Positions 1 through 8,334 of a DNA stretch of 64,000 nt are shown here, in pieces (the first letter of the stretch is position 1; every line of letters begins with the position of its first letter). Position numbers and translations under genes: made by a program. The notes under the pieces are model-generated. The model did not search any database. It was not told the origin of the DNA and saw only the letters and a list, made by a program, of their open reading frames with translations. The DNA comes from Deltaproteobacteria bacterium IMCC39524 (GTDB lineage Bacteria > Desulfobacterota > Desulfuromonadia > Desulfuromonadales > BM103): assembly GCA_029667085.1 (NCBI GenBank), contig JARUHJ010000002.1:62001-126000 (forward strand), in the 5' to 3' direction.

Positions 1-1
1 G

Positions 2-70
2 GAGCCGACCCGCCAGGCCCACCTGTTGAGTAACCGGGTCCGGTTGCAAAAGGAGGCTTGTGGCGGGTAA
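2..70 (+). CDS. Possible C-terminal end of a gene cut by the window edge
   Basis: The second reading frame stays open from the window edge to a TAA ending at base 70 and gives 22 residues ending in KEACGG. It would converge on the FAH-family gene that follows on the other strand. The residues are plausible for a protein tail, but 22 codons prove little and no family can be named. Confidence 0.25.
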   Translation, partial: EPTRQAHLLSNRVRLQKEACGG

Positions 71-80
71 ATGGACACCG

Positions 81-731
81 CTAGGCAACGGCAACGTTTA
101 ACTTGCCGACCTGTTCAATACTCGCTTCGAGTTGATCTCCGCTGGCGATTCTGCCTACACCGGAGGGTGTTCCGGTCAGCAGGATGTCGCCTTCTTCCAG
201 GGTGAAATACGAGGAGGCCGCGGCGATCAGTTCGGCGATACTTCTCATCATGTCACGGGTGTTGCCGTTTTGCCGAACTTCACCACTGACAGTTAATTTC
301 AACTGCAGCTCTTGCGGATTGTCGACCTGGCTTGCTGGTACGAAGTCTGATAGAGGGCAGGAGGTGTCGAAGGCTTTGGCAATCTCCCAAGGCAGCCCCT
401 TTGTCTTTTGTACGCCTTGCACATCCCGAAGCGTCAGATCCAGGGCAACCGCATATCCGTTCACATAATCAAGTGCTGCTTCTACGGTGACGTCTTTTGC
501 TGTTTTACCGATTAACACTGCGAGTTCGATCTCATGGTGGCAGTCGTCCGAATAGTTTGGGATTACGATTGTACCCCCTGACGGTACAATGGCGCTGGCC
601 GGCTTGATGAAGATGACCGGTTTGTCAGGAGTCTGATTGCCAAGTTCTTTGATATGCTCGGCATAGTTGCGGCCGATACAGACAACTTTGCCGACCGGAA
701 TGTCACGACCATCGAGTTTTACAGTGTGCAT
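81..731 (-). CDS. Fumarylacetoacetate hydrolase (FAH) family protein
   Basis: This 216-residue protein has the compact single-domain FAH fold expected for the FAHD1/YcgM-type branch. The N-terminal signature CIGRNYAEHIKELGN is visible, as are the acidic metal-site segments around HHEIELAVLIG and VALDLTLRD and the C-terminal LLTGTPSGVG. Members bind Mg or Mn and act on 2-oxo acids or acylpyruvates, as hydrolases or oxaloacetate decarboxylases; the substrate cannot be told from sequence. An ATG four codons upstream exists. The start used here is preceded by GGAG at good spacing, so the shorter form is preferred. It stands alone, convergent with whatever lies left of the window. Confidence 0.85.
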   Translation of the reverse strand: MHTVKLDGRDIPVGKVVCIGRNYAEHIKELGNQTPDKPVIFIKPASAIVPSGGTIVIPNYSDDCHHEIELAVLIGKTAKDVTVEAALDYVNGYAVALDLTLRDVQGVQKTKGLPWEIAKAFDTSCPLSDFVPASQVDNPQELQLKLTVSGEVRQNGNTRDMMRSIAELIAAASSYFTLEEGDILLTGTPSGVGRIASGDQLEASIEQVGKLNVAVA

Positions 732-791
732 GTTTGACTCCATTTGCAGACGTTAGAGAAAAATCAACGATTCAATAACCCAAAAAAATAT

Positions 792-893
792 TTAACGCAG
801 AGGAGCAAAGAGCGCAGAGGGGAAACGCCTCAAAATTTTAAAAATGGCTCAAATCCGACTATTGCTCTCTGCGTCTCCGCATCTTTGCGTTAA
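792..893. repeat. Dispersed intergenic repeat, copy 1 (TTAACGCA...TGCGTTAA ends)
   Basis: The element begins TTAACGCAGAGGAGCAAAGA and ends TCTTTGCGTTAA, so its ends are inverted. Its right half (about 845-893) is closely similar, in inverse orientation, to the copy at 40672-40738, including the shared stretch with CGCAGAGAGCAATAGTC. It fills most of the gap between the FAH gene and the rhomboid gene, which otherwise holds only the presumed rhomboid promoter. Confidence 0.75.
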
Positions 894-1077
894 TAAGTCG
901 CCTTAGTTTGTCTTGTCTTTTTTTGATTATAGATCCTAAAATCCATAGTGTATGTAAAGAGAATACAGAAGACAGCAGAGAGAATACAGGGTATTTGTAA
1001 CAGGACGAAAATTCCACTGTAATATGCTATAATGGAGCGGTTTTGTTGGTTAATTTAATCTTTTTACGAGAAGTTTG

Positions 1078-2256
1078 ATGCTCCTGCCCATCGGTGATGT
1101 TCCCAATCCCAGGACGACTCCCTATATCAACTGGTTGTTGATCGGGATTAATATTGCCGTATTTATCATCATCACCATCCCTTTGAGTTCCGCTCGTCCC
1201 GACCTTAATGATCCGGCTTTGCTGGAATATCTCAACATCCTGGGGGCCCGAGGCAATTGGACGCCGCAGATGGTCTACGATCATATCTCCGCATACGACC
1301 TGACAGTGTATCGATATGGTTTCAGGCCCGCCGCATTTTCGCCGCTCACTATGTTTACCGCAATGTTCATGCATGGCGGTTGGATGCACCTGGCCGGAAA
1401 CATGTTGTTTTTGTGGATTTACGGTGACAATGTAGAGCATCGCCTCGGCCATCTTGGTTATCTGCTGGCTTATCTGGCGGCCGGTGTCTCAGCGACCCTT
1501 TTCTTCAGTATGTTCTTACCGAACTCGCAAATCCCTATGCTTGGGGCCTCCGGCGCCATCTCAGGGGTGCTCGGATTTTACTTTCTGTGGTTTCCGCGCA
1601 ACCGGATCAAGGTGTTCATTTTTCTCTTCCCCCTGATCATGACCACCGTATTGATCCCGTCGCGCATTGTCCTCGGTGTTTACCTGGTGATCGACAATAT
1701 TCTGCCCTTTCTGACCGGGCCAGCAGAAGGCAGTGGCGTTGCTTACGGAGCACATATCGGTGGGTTTCTGGCCGGACTGGGGCTTGCACTGACTGTTGAT
1801 CGCTTGCCCACTTTGTTGAAGATGAAAGGAACCACTCCAAAGGTTGGTCGAAAGAGATCGAACCTTGTCGATGTGGTGACTGATATTGTCCGCGCCATCG
1901 ATCAGAATGATCTGGCACGTGCCGCTAAAGGGCTTCTGCAATTGGACAGCCGCAAACAGCGGGGCCAATTATCAACGCCAAATATTCTCACTATCGGAGA
2001 GTACCTGTTGGATAAGGGTTCGATAGATGAAGCCCTGACGATCTTTCGAAGATTGATTTCAGAGCGTCCCGGCGATAATGGCCTTGATCGTGCTTACCTT
2101 GGGGCAGGGCGGGCTCTTATGCATAAACCACGTAGCGAAACCTCTGCCTGGCACTATTTCATGGCTGTTATCGATCTGGCGCAAACACCTGAAGTTGCTG
2201 AAGAAGCACGCAGTTATCTGAGAAACATAGAAAGGAAAACGGAGGCTGGGGGCTAG
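1078..2256 (+). CDS. Rhomboid-family intramembrane serine protease with C-terminal helical extension
   Basis: A 392-residue membrane protein. The catalytic serine lies in the GASG motif (Ser158) and the catalytic histidine in the later AHIGG segment (His226), so the protease dyad is intact. Between and around them are six or seven hydrophobic segments, and the HGGWMHLAGNM motif of rhomboids is present. The last roughly 120 residues are soluble and helical. They look like TPR-type repeats (RRLISERPGDNGLDRAYLGA), suggesting a cytoplasmic partner-binding module. A TTG directly precedes the chosen ATG; the ATG is preferred. The stop codon lies in a GC-rich repeated stretch. The substrate is unknown. 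Confidence 0.9.
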   Translation: MLLPIGDVPNPRTTPYINWLLIGINIAVFIIITIPLSSARPDLNDPALLEYLNILGARGNWTPQMVYDHISAYDLTVYRYGFRPAAFSPLTMFTAMFMHGGWMHLAGNMLFLWIYGDNVEHRLGHLGYLLAYLAAGVSATLFFSMFLPNSQIPMLGASGAISGVLGFYFLWFPRNRIKVFIFLFPLIMTTVLIPSRIVLGVYLVIDNILPFLTGPAEGSGVAYGAHIGGFLAGLGLALTVDRLPTLLKMKGTTPKVGRKRSNLVDVVTDIVRAIDQNDLARAAKGLLQLDSRKQRGQLSTPNILTIGEYLLDKGSIDEALTIFRRLISERPGDNGLDRAYLGAGRALMHKPRSETSAWHYFMAVIDLAQTPEVAEEARSYLRNIERKTEAGG

Positions 2257-2304
2257 GGGTTGGTGTCTGATCTTAACCAGTCTCCAGCCTCAAGCCCCCA
2301 GTCA
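2240..2304. repeat. GC-rich imperfect inverted repeat overlapping a stop codon
   Basis: GGAGGCTGGGGGCTAGG on the left is partly complementary to CCAGCCTCAAGCCCCCAG on the right. A related stretch with ACCAGTCCCCAGCCCCC lies before metV at 48393-48417. The rhomboid stop codon sits inside the left arm. It may act as a weak terminator or be a short dispersed repeat. Confidence 0.35.
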
Positions 2305-2312
2305 CTGAACTT

Positions 2313-3203
2313 ATGTACAACTATTTCGATTACGACTATCCCTTGTACCGTCCACCTAGCGAAGGGCGCAGCCAGATTTTCCAGATTACCCTGGGCTGCT
2401 CACAGAATAACTGTTCTTTCTGTGGCATGTATAAAACCAAGCATTTCAAGGTGCGACCTGTCTCCGAGATCAAGGCTGAAATTGATTCGGTACCGACCGC
2501 TCACAGGGGTCATATCCAAAGGGTTTTTCTCGCTGACGGTGATGCCTTGGTCTACCCCCAGACCGGGCTGGTTGAAATCCTTGACCTCCTGGCTGGAAGT
2601 TTCCCCGGGATGACCCGGGTTGGCATCTATGCATCGCCCAACAGCCTGAAGAGTAAGAGTGTCGAAGACTTGACCCAACTGCGTGAGAAGAAGCTGCGGA
2701 TTCTTTATTTCGGGCTGGAGAGTGGGGATGAAGAAACGCTCTCTGCCGTGAAGAAAGGCTTCAACCCCACAGAAATGCTTGCCCTCTGCCGCAAAGCACA
2801 GGACGCTGGGATGAAGTTGTCGGTGACGGCAATTCTCGGTTTGGCCGGGAAAGAGCGAAGCTTTGAACATGCCCGAGCGACAGCAGAATGGGTCACGGAA
2901 CTTTCCCCGGAATTCTTTTCTTTGCTGACGATGTTTCATCGCCACAACGATGACTTCCTGCGCTCGATCACCATGCAGACCAATGGTGGAATCATTGAGG
3001 AGGCGTTGGAGATTGTCCGTCACCTCGAACCACAGAAAACCATCCTGCGCTCCAACCATGTCTCCAACATCCTAAACCTGGCCGGTTCCTATCCCAAGGA
3101 CCGGGAGAGGATTATCGCTCTGGCGGAACAGGCTTTGTTGCAGGCGAAGCTTCATCCTGCCTGGTTTAATGAGGTGCCGGATTATTCTGAAGAGAACTTT
3201 TAG
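2313..3203 (+). CDS. Radical SAM protein
   Basis: This 296-residue enzyme has the cluster motif C29-x4-C34-x2-C37 in LGCSQNNCSFCGMYK. That spacing and the following GMYK are typical of a COG1032-like group rather than the classical CX3CX2C. Further barrel signatures are visible: the FLADGDALVYP segment, the glycine-rich YFGLESGDEETL segment of SAM binding, and KLSVTAILGLAGKE. No extra cluster-binding domain or B12 domain is present. The reaction is not known for this group. It starts with ATG about 55 bases after the rhomboid gene and could share its transcript. Confidence 0.88.
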   Translation: MYNYFDYDYPLYRPPSEGRSQIFQITLGCSQNNCSFCGMYKTKHFKVRPVSEIKAEIDSVPTAHRGHIQRVFLADGDALVYPQTGLVEILDLLAGSFPGMTRVGIYASPNSLKSKSVEDLTQLREKKLRILYFGLESGDEETLSAVKKGFNPTEMLALCRKAQDAGMKLSVTAILGLAGKERSFEHARATAEWVTELSPEFFSLLTMFHRHNDDFLRSITMQTNGGIIEEALEIVRHLEPQKTILRSNHVSNILNLAGSYPKDRERIIALAEQALLQAKLHPAWFNEVPDYSEENF

Positions 3204-3337
3204 GGACTGTCCTCATAATTATCTGCGGCGTCTGGCGGGACCCGCCGGTTCTGTTTTCGATCTTAACAGATGTAAGAGTGCAACAGATGATCTGCCCCTA
3301 TTATTATGAATAGGAGTGCACTGCGATAAATTTCAAT

Positions 3338-3389
3338 GGGTCATGACTCGTTTAGCAATACCTAAAAGGTGCTAACCGAGTCATGACCC
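3338..3389 (+). terminator. Strong hairpin, likely transcription terminator
   Basis: GGGTCATGACTCGTTTAGCA pairs with TGCTAACCGAGTCATGACCC across a short loop, with one mismatch, and is followed by TTTCT. It lies between the end of the radical SAM gene and the convergent glycosyltransferase gene. On the minus strand the T-run is weaker. Confidence 0.6.
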
Positions 3390-3417
3390 TTTCTATTGAT
3401 TAGAGTCAGTAAGCTGG

Positions 3418-4389
3418 TTAAGTTGTCCCTAGAGTTTTTCTGGCTCGGATTCTGGCTCCCACACGTTCTATAATGCGGGAATTCCAAATGTAAATAACCA
3501 TAGTTTTCGGCGAAAGTTTGATACCTTCCTTTAGTAAAAGAAATATCGGCTTGATGGATTGTTGATGTAAAGCTTGTCCGAGGCAGGCATTAACTAGATT
3601 GGAGAATTTCGCGGCCTTCAAAATCCTTATATCCTTGATCCTGTTTGAATCAAGCTTGCCGGAATGTCGTTCTAGAGTTTTTTCTAACTGCTCCATGTAT
3701 TCCACATGATTCTTGCTATGTTGAACTGTTTGCGATTGTGGATGAATACGGAAAAATGAAAGTGATTGATTAATGAAGTAAGAGGGATAATTTCCAAAAA
3801 GGCTCAACCAATAATCCCAGTCTGCGGCTTGTTGAAAATTTTCGTCGAATAATCCGATTGCATTAATTAATTCAGTACGAAATATGGGCGTGTTGATGCA
3901 TATAAAGTCCTGGACTAGTAACTTCCGAAAAAAAATATCAGGTTGAATGACGCGCGAACGCCCCCTAAACGGACAACTCCAGCTTCCAAGCTTTTTACCA
4001 TTGCAGTCAATGAAGTCAGCATTATGAATAAAAATTTCAACATTTGGATGTTGCTGCATTTCAGAAAAAAGAATCTGTAACCGATCGGGTGCCCATGCAT
4101 CATCCTGATGTAATTGGCAACAAAAAAGTCCTTTTGCGGCTTTAAGGCCTTCGTTTAGCCCTTTAACCCAGTTTCCCTCCCTATGTGAACGAAGGATCTT
4201 AATGGGCAGGTCCTTACTATAATCTAAGAGAATCTCTATGGTACTGTCGGTTGACCCATCATCGACAACAAGAATCTCAATTTTCTGCATCAAGTCTCTG
4301 TTCTGGTTGCGAATGGATTCTAATGCAAACGGCAAATATTGGGCGCCGTTGTAGGTGGGCATGATGACTGACAACAGAAGATCATTCAC
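3418..4389 (-). CDS. Family 2 glycosyltransferase
   Basis: A 323-residue GT-A fold transferase. The start of the fold (SVIMPTYNGAQYLPFALESI), the nucleotide-binding VDDGSTDST and the DxD region in HQDDAWAPDR are all present near the N terminus. The likely acceptor-side motif AADWDYWLSLFG follows. It has no membrane segments. The start is a GTG preceded by GGAGG at five bases. The upstream gene overlaps it by eight bases (GTGAATGA), so translation is probably coupled. It is expected to add a sugar to a lipid-linked or cell-surface glycan. The gene is more AT-rich than genes outside the 3.4-6.3 kb islet. Confidence 0.87.
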   Translation of the reverse strand: MNDLLLSVIMPTYNGAQYLPFALESIRNQNRDLMQKIEILVVDDGSTDSTIEILLDYSKDLPIKILRSHREGNWVKGLNEGLKAAKGLFCCQLHQDDAWAPDRLQILFSEMQQHPNVEIFIHNADFIDCNGKKLGSWSCPFRGRSRVIQPDIFFRKLLVQDFICINTPIFRTELINAIGLFDENFQQAADWDYWLSLFGNYPSYFINQSLSFFRIHPQSQTVQHSKNHVEYMEQLEKTLERHSGKLDSNRIKDIRILKAAKFSNLVNACLGQALHQQSIKPIFLLLKEGIKLSPKTMVIYIWNSRIIERVGARIRARKTLGTT

Positions 4390-4870
4390 TTTTGCCTCCA
4401 ATTCCTGCCATGAATTTACCTGTTCTTCTTGAAAATTTTTGCGGCAAGGTCGGAAAAGGCAAGGAGGGGGAGTCCATTGCAAAGTTCAACGTTTTGCGCA
4501 CCCTGGGTCGTCTTTTCCCCTCAATAGATGTCAAATAAGCAGGATCAGATGTGAAACTCTTCAGTCCCATGGCTTTCGAAATGTCTTTGGCGTGGCGAAT
4601 CAACTGAGGCAGGGTCTCTATGTTCAATTCTCTAGTATCTTGTTCTGATAAATACTCTGGATCACGTGTGGAAAGTAATGAGCCCCCCCCCTTCTTTTTG
4701 TCATAACATTGTTCAGAAAATTCATCGGGGTCAATACCTGTAGTACACCCGTTCAAACTGGCAAACTGGCAACCCGTTCCAAATTCAACCTCTAGATTGT
4801 AATTTAGCATTAACGCACTCAGGGCGTTTAACCGCTTAACAATGGGCTTTTCCCTCTTCACTTCACGCAA
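4382..4870 (-). CDS. Unknown protein coupled to the glycosyltransferase
   Basis: This 162-codon ORF uses a TTG start with GAGG upstream, and its stop overlaps the start of the glycosyltransferase by eight bases. I recognise no family. The N-terminal part is Cys-containing (GTGCQFASLNGCTTG), and the C-terminal third is basic (EGKRRPRVRKTL). A run of nine C on the plus strand (4683-4691) encodes three glycines and is prone to slippage, so the gene could be phase-variable or already frameshifted. The overlap argues for a translated gene; the unfamiliar sequence argues for caution. Confidence 0.45.
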   Translation of the reverse strand: MREVKREKPIVKRLNALSALMLNYNLEVEFGTGCQFASLNGCTTGIDPDEFSEQCYDKKKGGGSLLSTRDPEYLSEQDTRELNIETLPQLIRHAKDISKAMGLKSFTSDPAYLTSIEGKRRPRVRKTLNFAMDSPSLPFPTLPQKFSRRTGKFMAGIGGKSE

Positions 4871-4918
4871 TTTTTCAGCCTCAACTCATAATTATCTTTA
4901 TCCGTTGTATTCAAGGTT

Positions 4919-5314
4919 TCACCCTCCGGGTCTAAAACTCCATGTTTTATGCATAACATAGTTTATCAAAAGCATTAAACCCGCCAGGAAGCAACTTGAA
5001 AGGAGATAGTGGATATGCAGAAGGTCTACCATAACAAACATTAACAGGACACTAAGAGTTAGGTTCCCTGCCATCACAGCATAATAACGGAGCAATTCTT
5101 TCCGCCAAAACTCTCCTTTTGTGCCAAAAGTCACATGTTTGTTTAGTATGAATCCGAACATATTTACACAGAACCAGGTCAAGATTGTTGCTATCAGATA
5201 GGGGATATGCAAAACCTCTATCCAAAAAAGCATCAGTGCAAGACTTAGCAAAAAAGACAGTCCCCCGACTAAGCAGAAAAGGAGAAATCGTCTATGCTTC
5301 AAAAAGATTGACAT
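4919..5314 (-). CDS. GtrA-like membrane protein
   Basis: A 131-residue protein with four hydrophobic segments. It has the family signatures FCLVGGLSFLLSLALM at the N terminus, NMFGFILNKHVTFG in the middle and INYVMHKTWSFRP at the end. GtrA proteins are thought to move undecaprenyl-phosphate-linked sugars across the inner membrane for O-antigen or wall-glycan decoration. They usually sit beside a GT2 gene, as here. It is the first gene of a minus-strand trio ending in the glycosyltransferase. Confidence 0.9.
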   Translation of the reverse strand: MSIFLKHRRFLLFCLVGGLSFLLSLALMLFWIEVLHIPYLIATILTWFCVNMFGFILNKHVTFGTKGEFWRKELLRYYAVMAGNLTLSVLLMFVMVDLLHIHYLLSSCFLAGLMLLINYVMHKTWSFRPGG

Positions 5315-5545
5315 GCCGGTAAGCCGTTACTTCAAAGCGAATACTACTTAAATAATGAGATTTTTATCTGCTAACAGAAACCAAAATGACCGCGATACGA
5401 CAACTCTGACAGAAGGCACCGTTTGCGCGGCATTCGGCCAAATGAAACAGCAAAGCCGAAGCTTTTCAGGCAACGGCTTTGGAATCAAAGAGAATTGTGC
5501 TACATTTTCTGTTGTCAATCGACCGTTATATCGCAGGGCAGGTCA

Positions 5546-6325
5546 ATGAAACGGGCGAAATATTATTCCAGTGTCAACGCAATTCTATCGACTTTTGAAT
5601 CAAGGCAAAAAATGCAAAACTTAAAATATTCGTCCCTCGAAAAAATCGACGTCTCCAGTCCAGCGGATAGACTAGCCTTTATCAGTGAAAAAGTAAAAAA
5701 TAAAATTGTCTTGGATTTAGGCGCTCTTGATGAAACAGCCTATGAACAAAAAGAGAACACATCATTTTGGCTGCACAAACGAATCTGTGAGGTAGCAAAA
5801 AGAGTCTATGGCGTTGACAATTCGAGCCTCATTCCAGAAGAGGGTCTGAAGCCTTTCCCTAATAGCACCATATACAAAGAAGATGTCTATCGTCTAGAGA
5901 AGACAGTATCCAAGATTAAGCAGATCGATATTGTCGTTGCTGGTGAATTGATTGAACACCTGACGGATACACTATCCTTTCTCAAAAGCATTAAAAATAT
6001 CCAGTCTCTTCAAGGCAAGGAATTAATCCTGACGACTCCAAATGCAACAAGTTTACACAATGCAATTGTCGGCACGCTCAAAAGAGAAGCAACTCATGTT
6101 GATCATTTGTGTATATACTCTTACAAGACTTTAAATACGCTCTGCAAACGAGCTGGTTTCTGTTCATGGGAAATCATTCCTTACCATATGGCATTCCCTG
6201 AAATGATCTCTAGTTCTCACGGCTTTAAAAAATATTCCACAATTTTGTTTGAAAAACTTGTCAATTTTGGGGAAAAGGTATGTCCACTACTATGTGGCGG
6301 GTGGATAGTCCATATAAAAATTTAA
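5546..6325 (+). CDS. Class I SAM-dependent methyltransferase
   Basis: This 259-residue protein has the SAM-binding motif I as KIVLDLGALDE, an acidic motif II near VYGVDNSS, and motif IV/V-like VAGELIEHLTDTLSFL followed by ELILTTPNATSL. This is the usual order of the type 11 family. The frame is open 41 codons further upstream. The ATG chosen follows AGGGCAGG at good spacing, and the extension is unusual in composition. It is divergent from the GtrA trio and shares its AT-rich character, so a role in modifying the same surface glycan is plausible. No acceptor can be assigned. Confidence 0.75.
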   Translation: MKRAKYYSSVNAILSTFESRQKMQNLKYSSLEKIDVSSPADRLAFISEKVKNKIVLDLGALDETAYEQKENTSFWLHKRICEVAKRVYGVDNSSLIPEEGLKPFPNSTIYKEDVYRLEKTVSKIKQIDIVVAGELIEHLTDTLSFLKSIKNIQSLQGKELILTTPNATSLHNAIVGTLKREATHVDHLCIYSYKTLNTLCKRAGFCSWEIIPYHMAFPEMISSSHGFKKYSTILFEKLVNFGEKVCPLLCGGWIVHIKI

Positions 6326-6452
6326 GTGCTTTGAGACATGAAATTGATAGATAGTTGCTTTTCGTAAATGAAGCTACCATCGTCTAAAATCAAGTAATAG
6401 GAATTTGCTTTCGCTGAGTTAACGTAAAGCTGCCCAAAAAGCCCTAACCATG

Positions 6453-6497
6453 AATTAATTACGGTGACACAATATAATTGTGTCACCGTAATTAATT
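6453..6497 (+). repeat. Perfect 21-bp inverted repeat with 3-base loop
   Basis: The arms begin AATTAATTACGGTGACACAA and are perfect complements over 21 bases around the loop ATA. On the plus strand the right arm is followed by GTTTTTAG, so it can end transcription of the methyltransferase. The GTGACAC/GTGTCAC core and perfect symmetry also resemble REP or MITE elements mobilised by REP-associated transposases. No transposase is present here. Confidence 0.7.
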
Positions 6498-6501
6498 GTT
6501 T

Positions 6502-8271
6502 TTAGAATGGAAACAGCAGAGGGATAACCAGCGTCGCAACAATCCAGACCATGATGTTAAGCGGAGCGCCCACCTTGGTGTAATCGAAGAACTTGTAGCC
6601 TCCAGGACCCATGACCAGAGCGTTCGATTGATGACTGATCGGGGTCATGAAGCACATGGAGGCGGCAACGGCGACCGCCATGAAAAAAGGTCGTGGTGAG
6701 ACAGCCAGTTCCATCGCTGTGTTGTAAGCAATTGGAGCGACCAGCACGGCAGCGGCAGCATGGCTCATGACTTCGGTCAGACAGAAGGTGATCAGGAAGA
6801 CCGCTCCCAGAACAACCCATGGTCCATACGAGCCGACCCCCTCGATAATGAAGCCCGCCAGTAGCGCCGCTGCGCCACTATTCTGCATGGCATGGCCCAG
6901 TGGCAGGGTGCCCGCAATCAAAATCAGGATTGGCCAATCGATACTGTCGTAGGCTTCCTTGACGGTCAGGCACCGGGTCATGATCATGATAAGGCCACCG
7001 AGTGTTGCTCCAATGACGATCGGAGTTGTGCCGGTGACACTTAGCAAAATGACGCCGAATATTGTTGCAACGGCAATCGGAGCCCGTCGCGGACGATAGG
7101 AAACAGGGTCCACCCCCCCTAACACCAGAAAACCATGCCCCTGGCCGAGGTGACGTACTTTCTCCTCAGGGCCCTGTAGTAGCAGAACATCCCCAAAGCG
7201 CAGAACAACGTGGTCAATTTTTCGAACGACCGGGGCGCCGCTGCGCCAGATCGCCAACACGGTTAACCCGTGCGTGTCGGCGAAGCGTTCCTGACGTAAT
7301 GTTTTGCCGACCATGTCACTGGTCGTGGTCAATGAGGCTTCAACCACGACGATTTTCTTGTCTGAAGTGCTGGGAAGAGGATTGTCACGTTCTTGCACAA
7401 CGGATAAACCCTTCTTTTTTCTGATCTTGAGAATCCCTTGAGGATCTCCTTCAAGAAAGAGAATGTCTCCAGCTAATAATTTGCGGTTGCGCTTCGGTTG
7501 TGGGAACTTTTGTTTGTCCCGTAACAGGGCACGCACCTTCATGTTGAGCTCACGTTCCAGGTGGCTCTGACTGATTGATTTGCCGTGTAACGGGGAACCT
7601 TCCAGGATCTCGACTTCGGTGATGTATTCCTTGACCTGGTAGGCTTCAGTTAAGGAACCCGACTTGCGGTTGGGCAGAAGTTTATGGCCGAAAAAGGCCA
7701 TGTAACTGATGCCGCAGGCGAGCAGAATGAGACCGAGTGGCGTGAAGTCGAACATCCGGAAACCTTCTCCAGTGTATTGCTGAAGCAAGGTGTTGATGAG
7801 GATGTTGGGTGGCGTGCCGATTAAGGTACAGACTCCGCCAAGCAGCGACCCGAAAGCAAGCGGGATGAGAAGCTTGCTGGCCGGAAGTTTGGTTCTGCGG
7901 GCCATCATGATGACGACCGGCATCAACACCGCGGTGGCGCCAATGTTGTTGATGAATGCTGAAAAGAAGGCGACAACACCCATGATAGCGGCGATCATCA
8001 AGGTCTGGTTGTGACCGGTCATACGGATCAGGTGCTCGCCGAGGGTGGAGATTGCCCCGGTGGAGGAAATCCCTGCGCCGAGCACGAACATGGCGGCAAC
8101 GGTGATGACGGCGGGATTACTGAATCCGGACAAGGCTTCTTCCGGTGTGACCAGTCCGGTCAAGGCAACAGCCAAAAGAACCATGAGGCTGACCAAATCC
8201 ATACGAATCCACTCTGTAGCAAAGAGGATGATGGCGATCAGCAGGATCAGTAGCGTGAGGGTTATGTCCAT
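6502..8271 (-). CDS. SLC13-family (DASS-like) permease with two RCK_C domains
   Basis: A 589-residue transporter. N-terminal and C-terminal membrane halves (about residues 1-200 and 400-589) flank a soluble centre with two TrkA-C/RCK_C domains, at about 205-290 and 305-385. The transport motifs appear as NNIGATAVLMPVVI in the first half and ITFCLTEVMSHAAAAVLVAPI in the second. Family members import dicarboxylates, sulfate or other anions with sodium. The RCK_C insert suggests nucleotide or ion gating. It starts 63 bases after thiE and could be read through from the thiamine operon, but nothing ties it to thiamine. Confidence 0.88.
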   Translation of the reverse strand: MDITLTLLILLIAIILFATEWIRMDLVSLMVLLAVALTGLVTPEEALSGFSNPAVITVAAMFVLGAGISSTGAISTLGEHLIRMTGHNQTLMIAAIMGVVAFFSAFINNIGATAVLMPVVIMMARRTKLPASKLLIPLAFGSLLGGVCTLIGTPPNILINTLLQQYTGEGFRMFDFTPLGLILLACGISYMAFFGHKLLPNRKSGSLTEAYQVKEYITEVEILEGSPLHGKSISQSHLERELNMKVRALLRDKQKFPQPKRNRKLLAGDILFLEGDPQGILKIRKKKGLSVVQERDNPLPSTSDKKIVVVEASLTTTSDMVGKTLRQERFADTHGLTVLAIWRSGAPVVRKIDHVVLRFGDVLLLQGPEEKVRHLGQGHGFLVLGGVDPVSYRPRRAPIAVATIFGVILLSVTGTTPIVIGATLGGLIMIMTRCLTVKEAYDSIDWPILILIAGTLPLGHAMQNSGAAALLAGFIIEGVGSYGPWVVLGAVFLITFCLTEVMSHAAAAVLVAPIAYNTAMELAVSPRPFFMAVAVAASMCFMTPISHQSNALVMGPGGYKFFDYTKVGAPLNIMVWIVATLVIPLLFPF

Positions 8272-8334
8272 GGAAGCCCTGCAGCTGAGGGTTTTTATGC
8301 GAGCGTGATTTTATTTATTCTACTGAATATCGAC

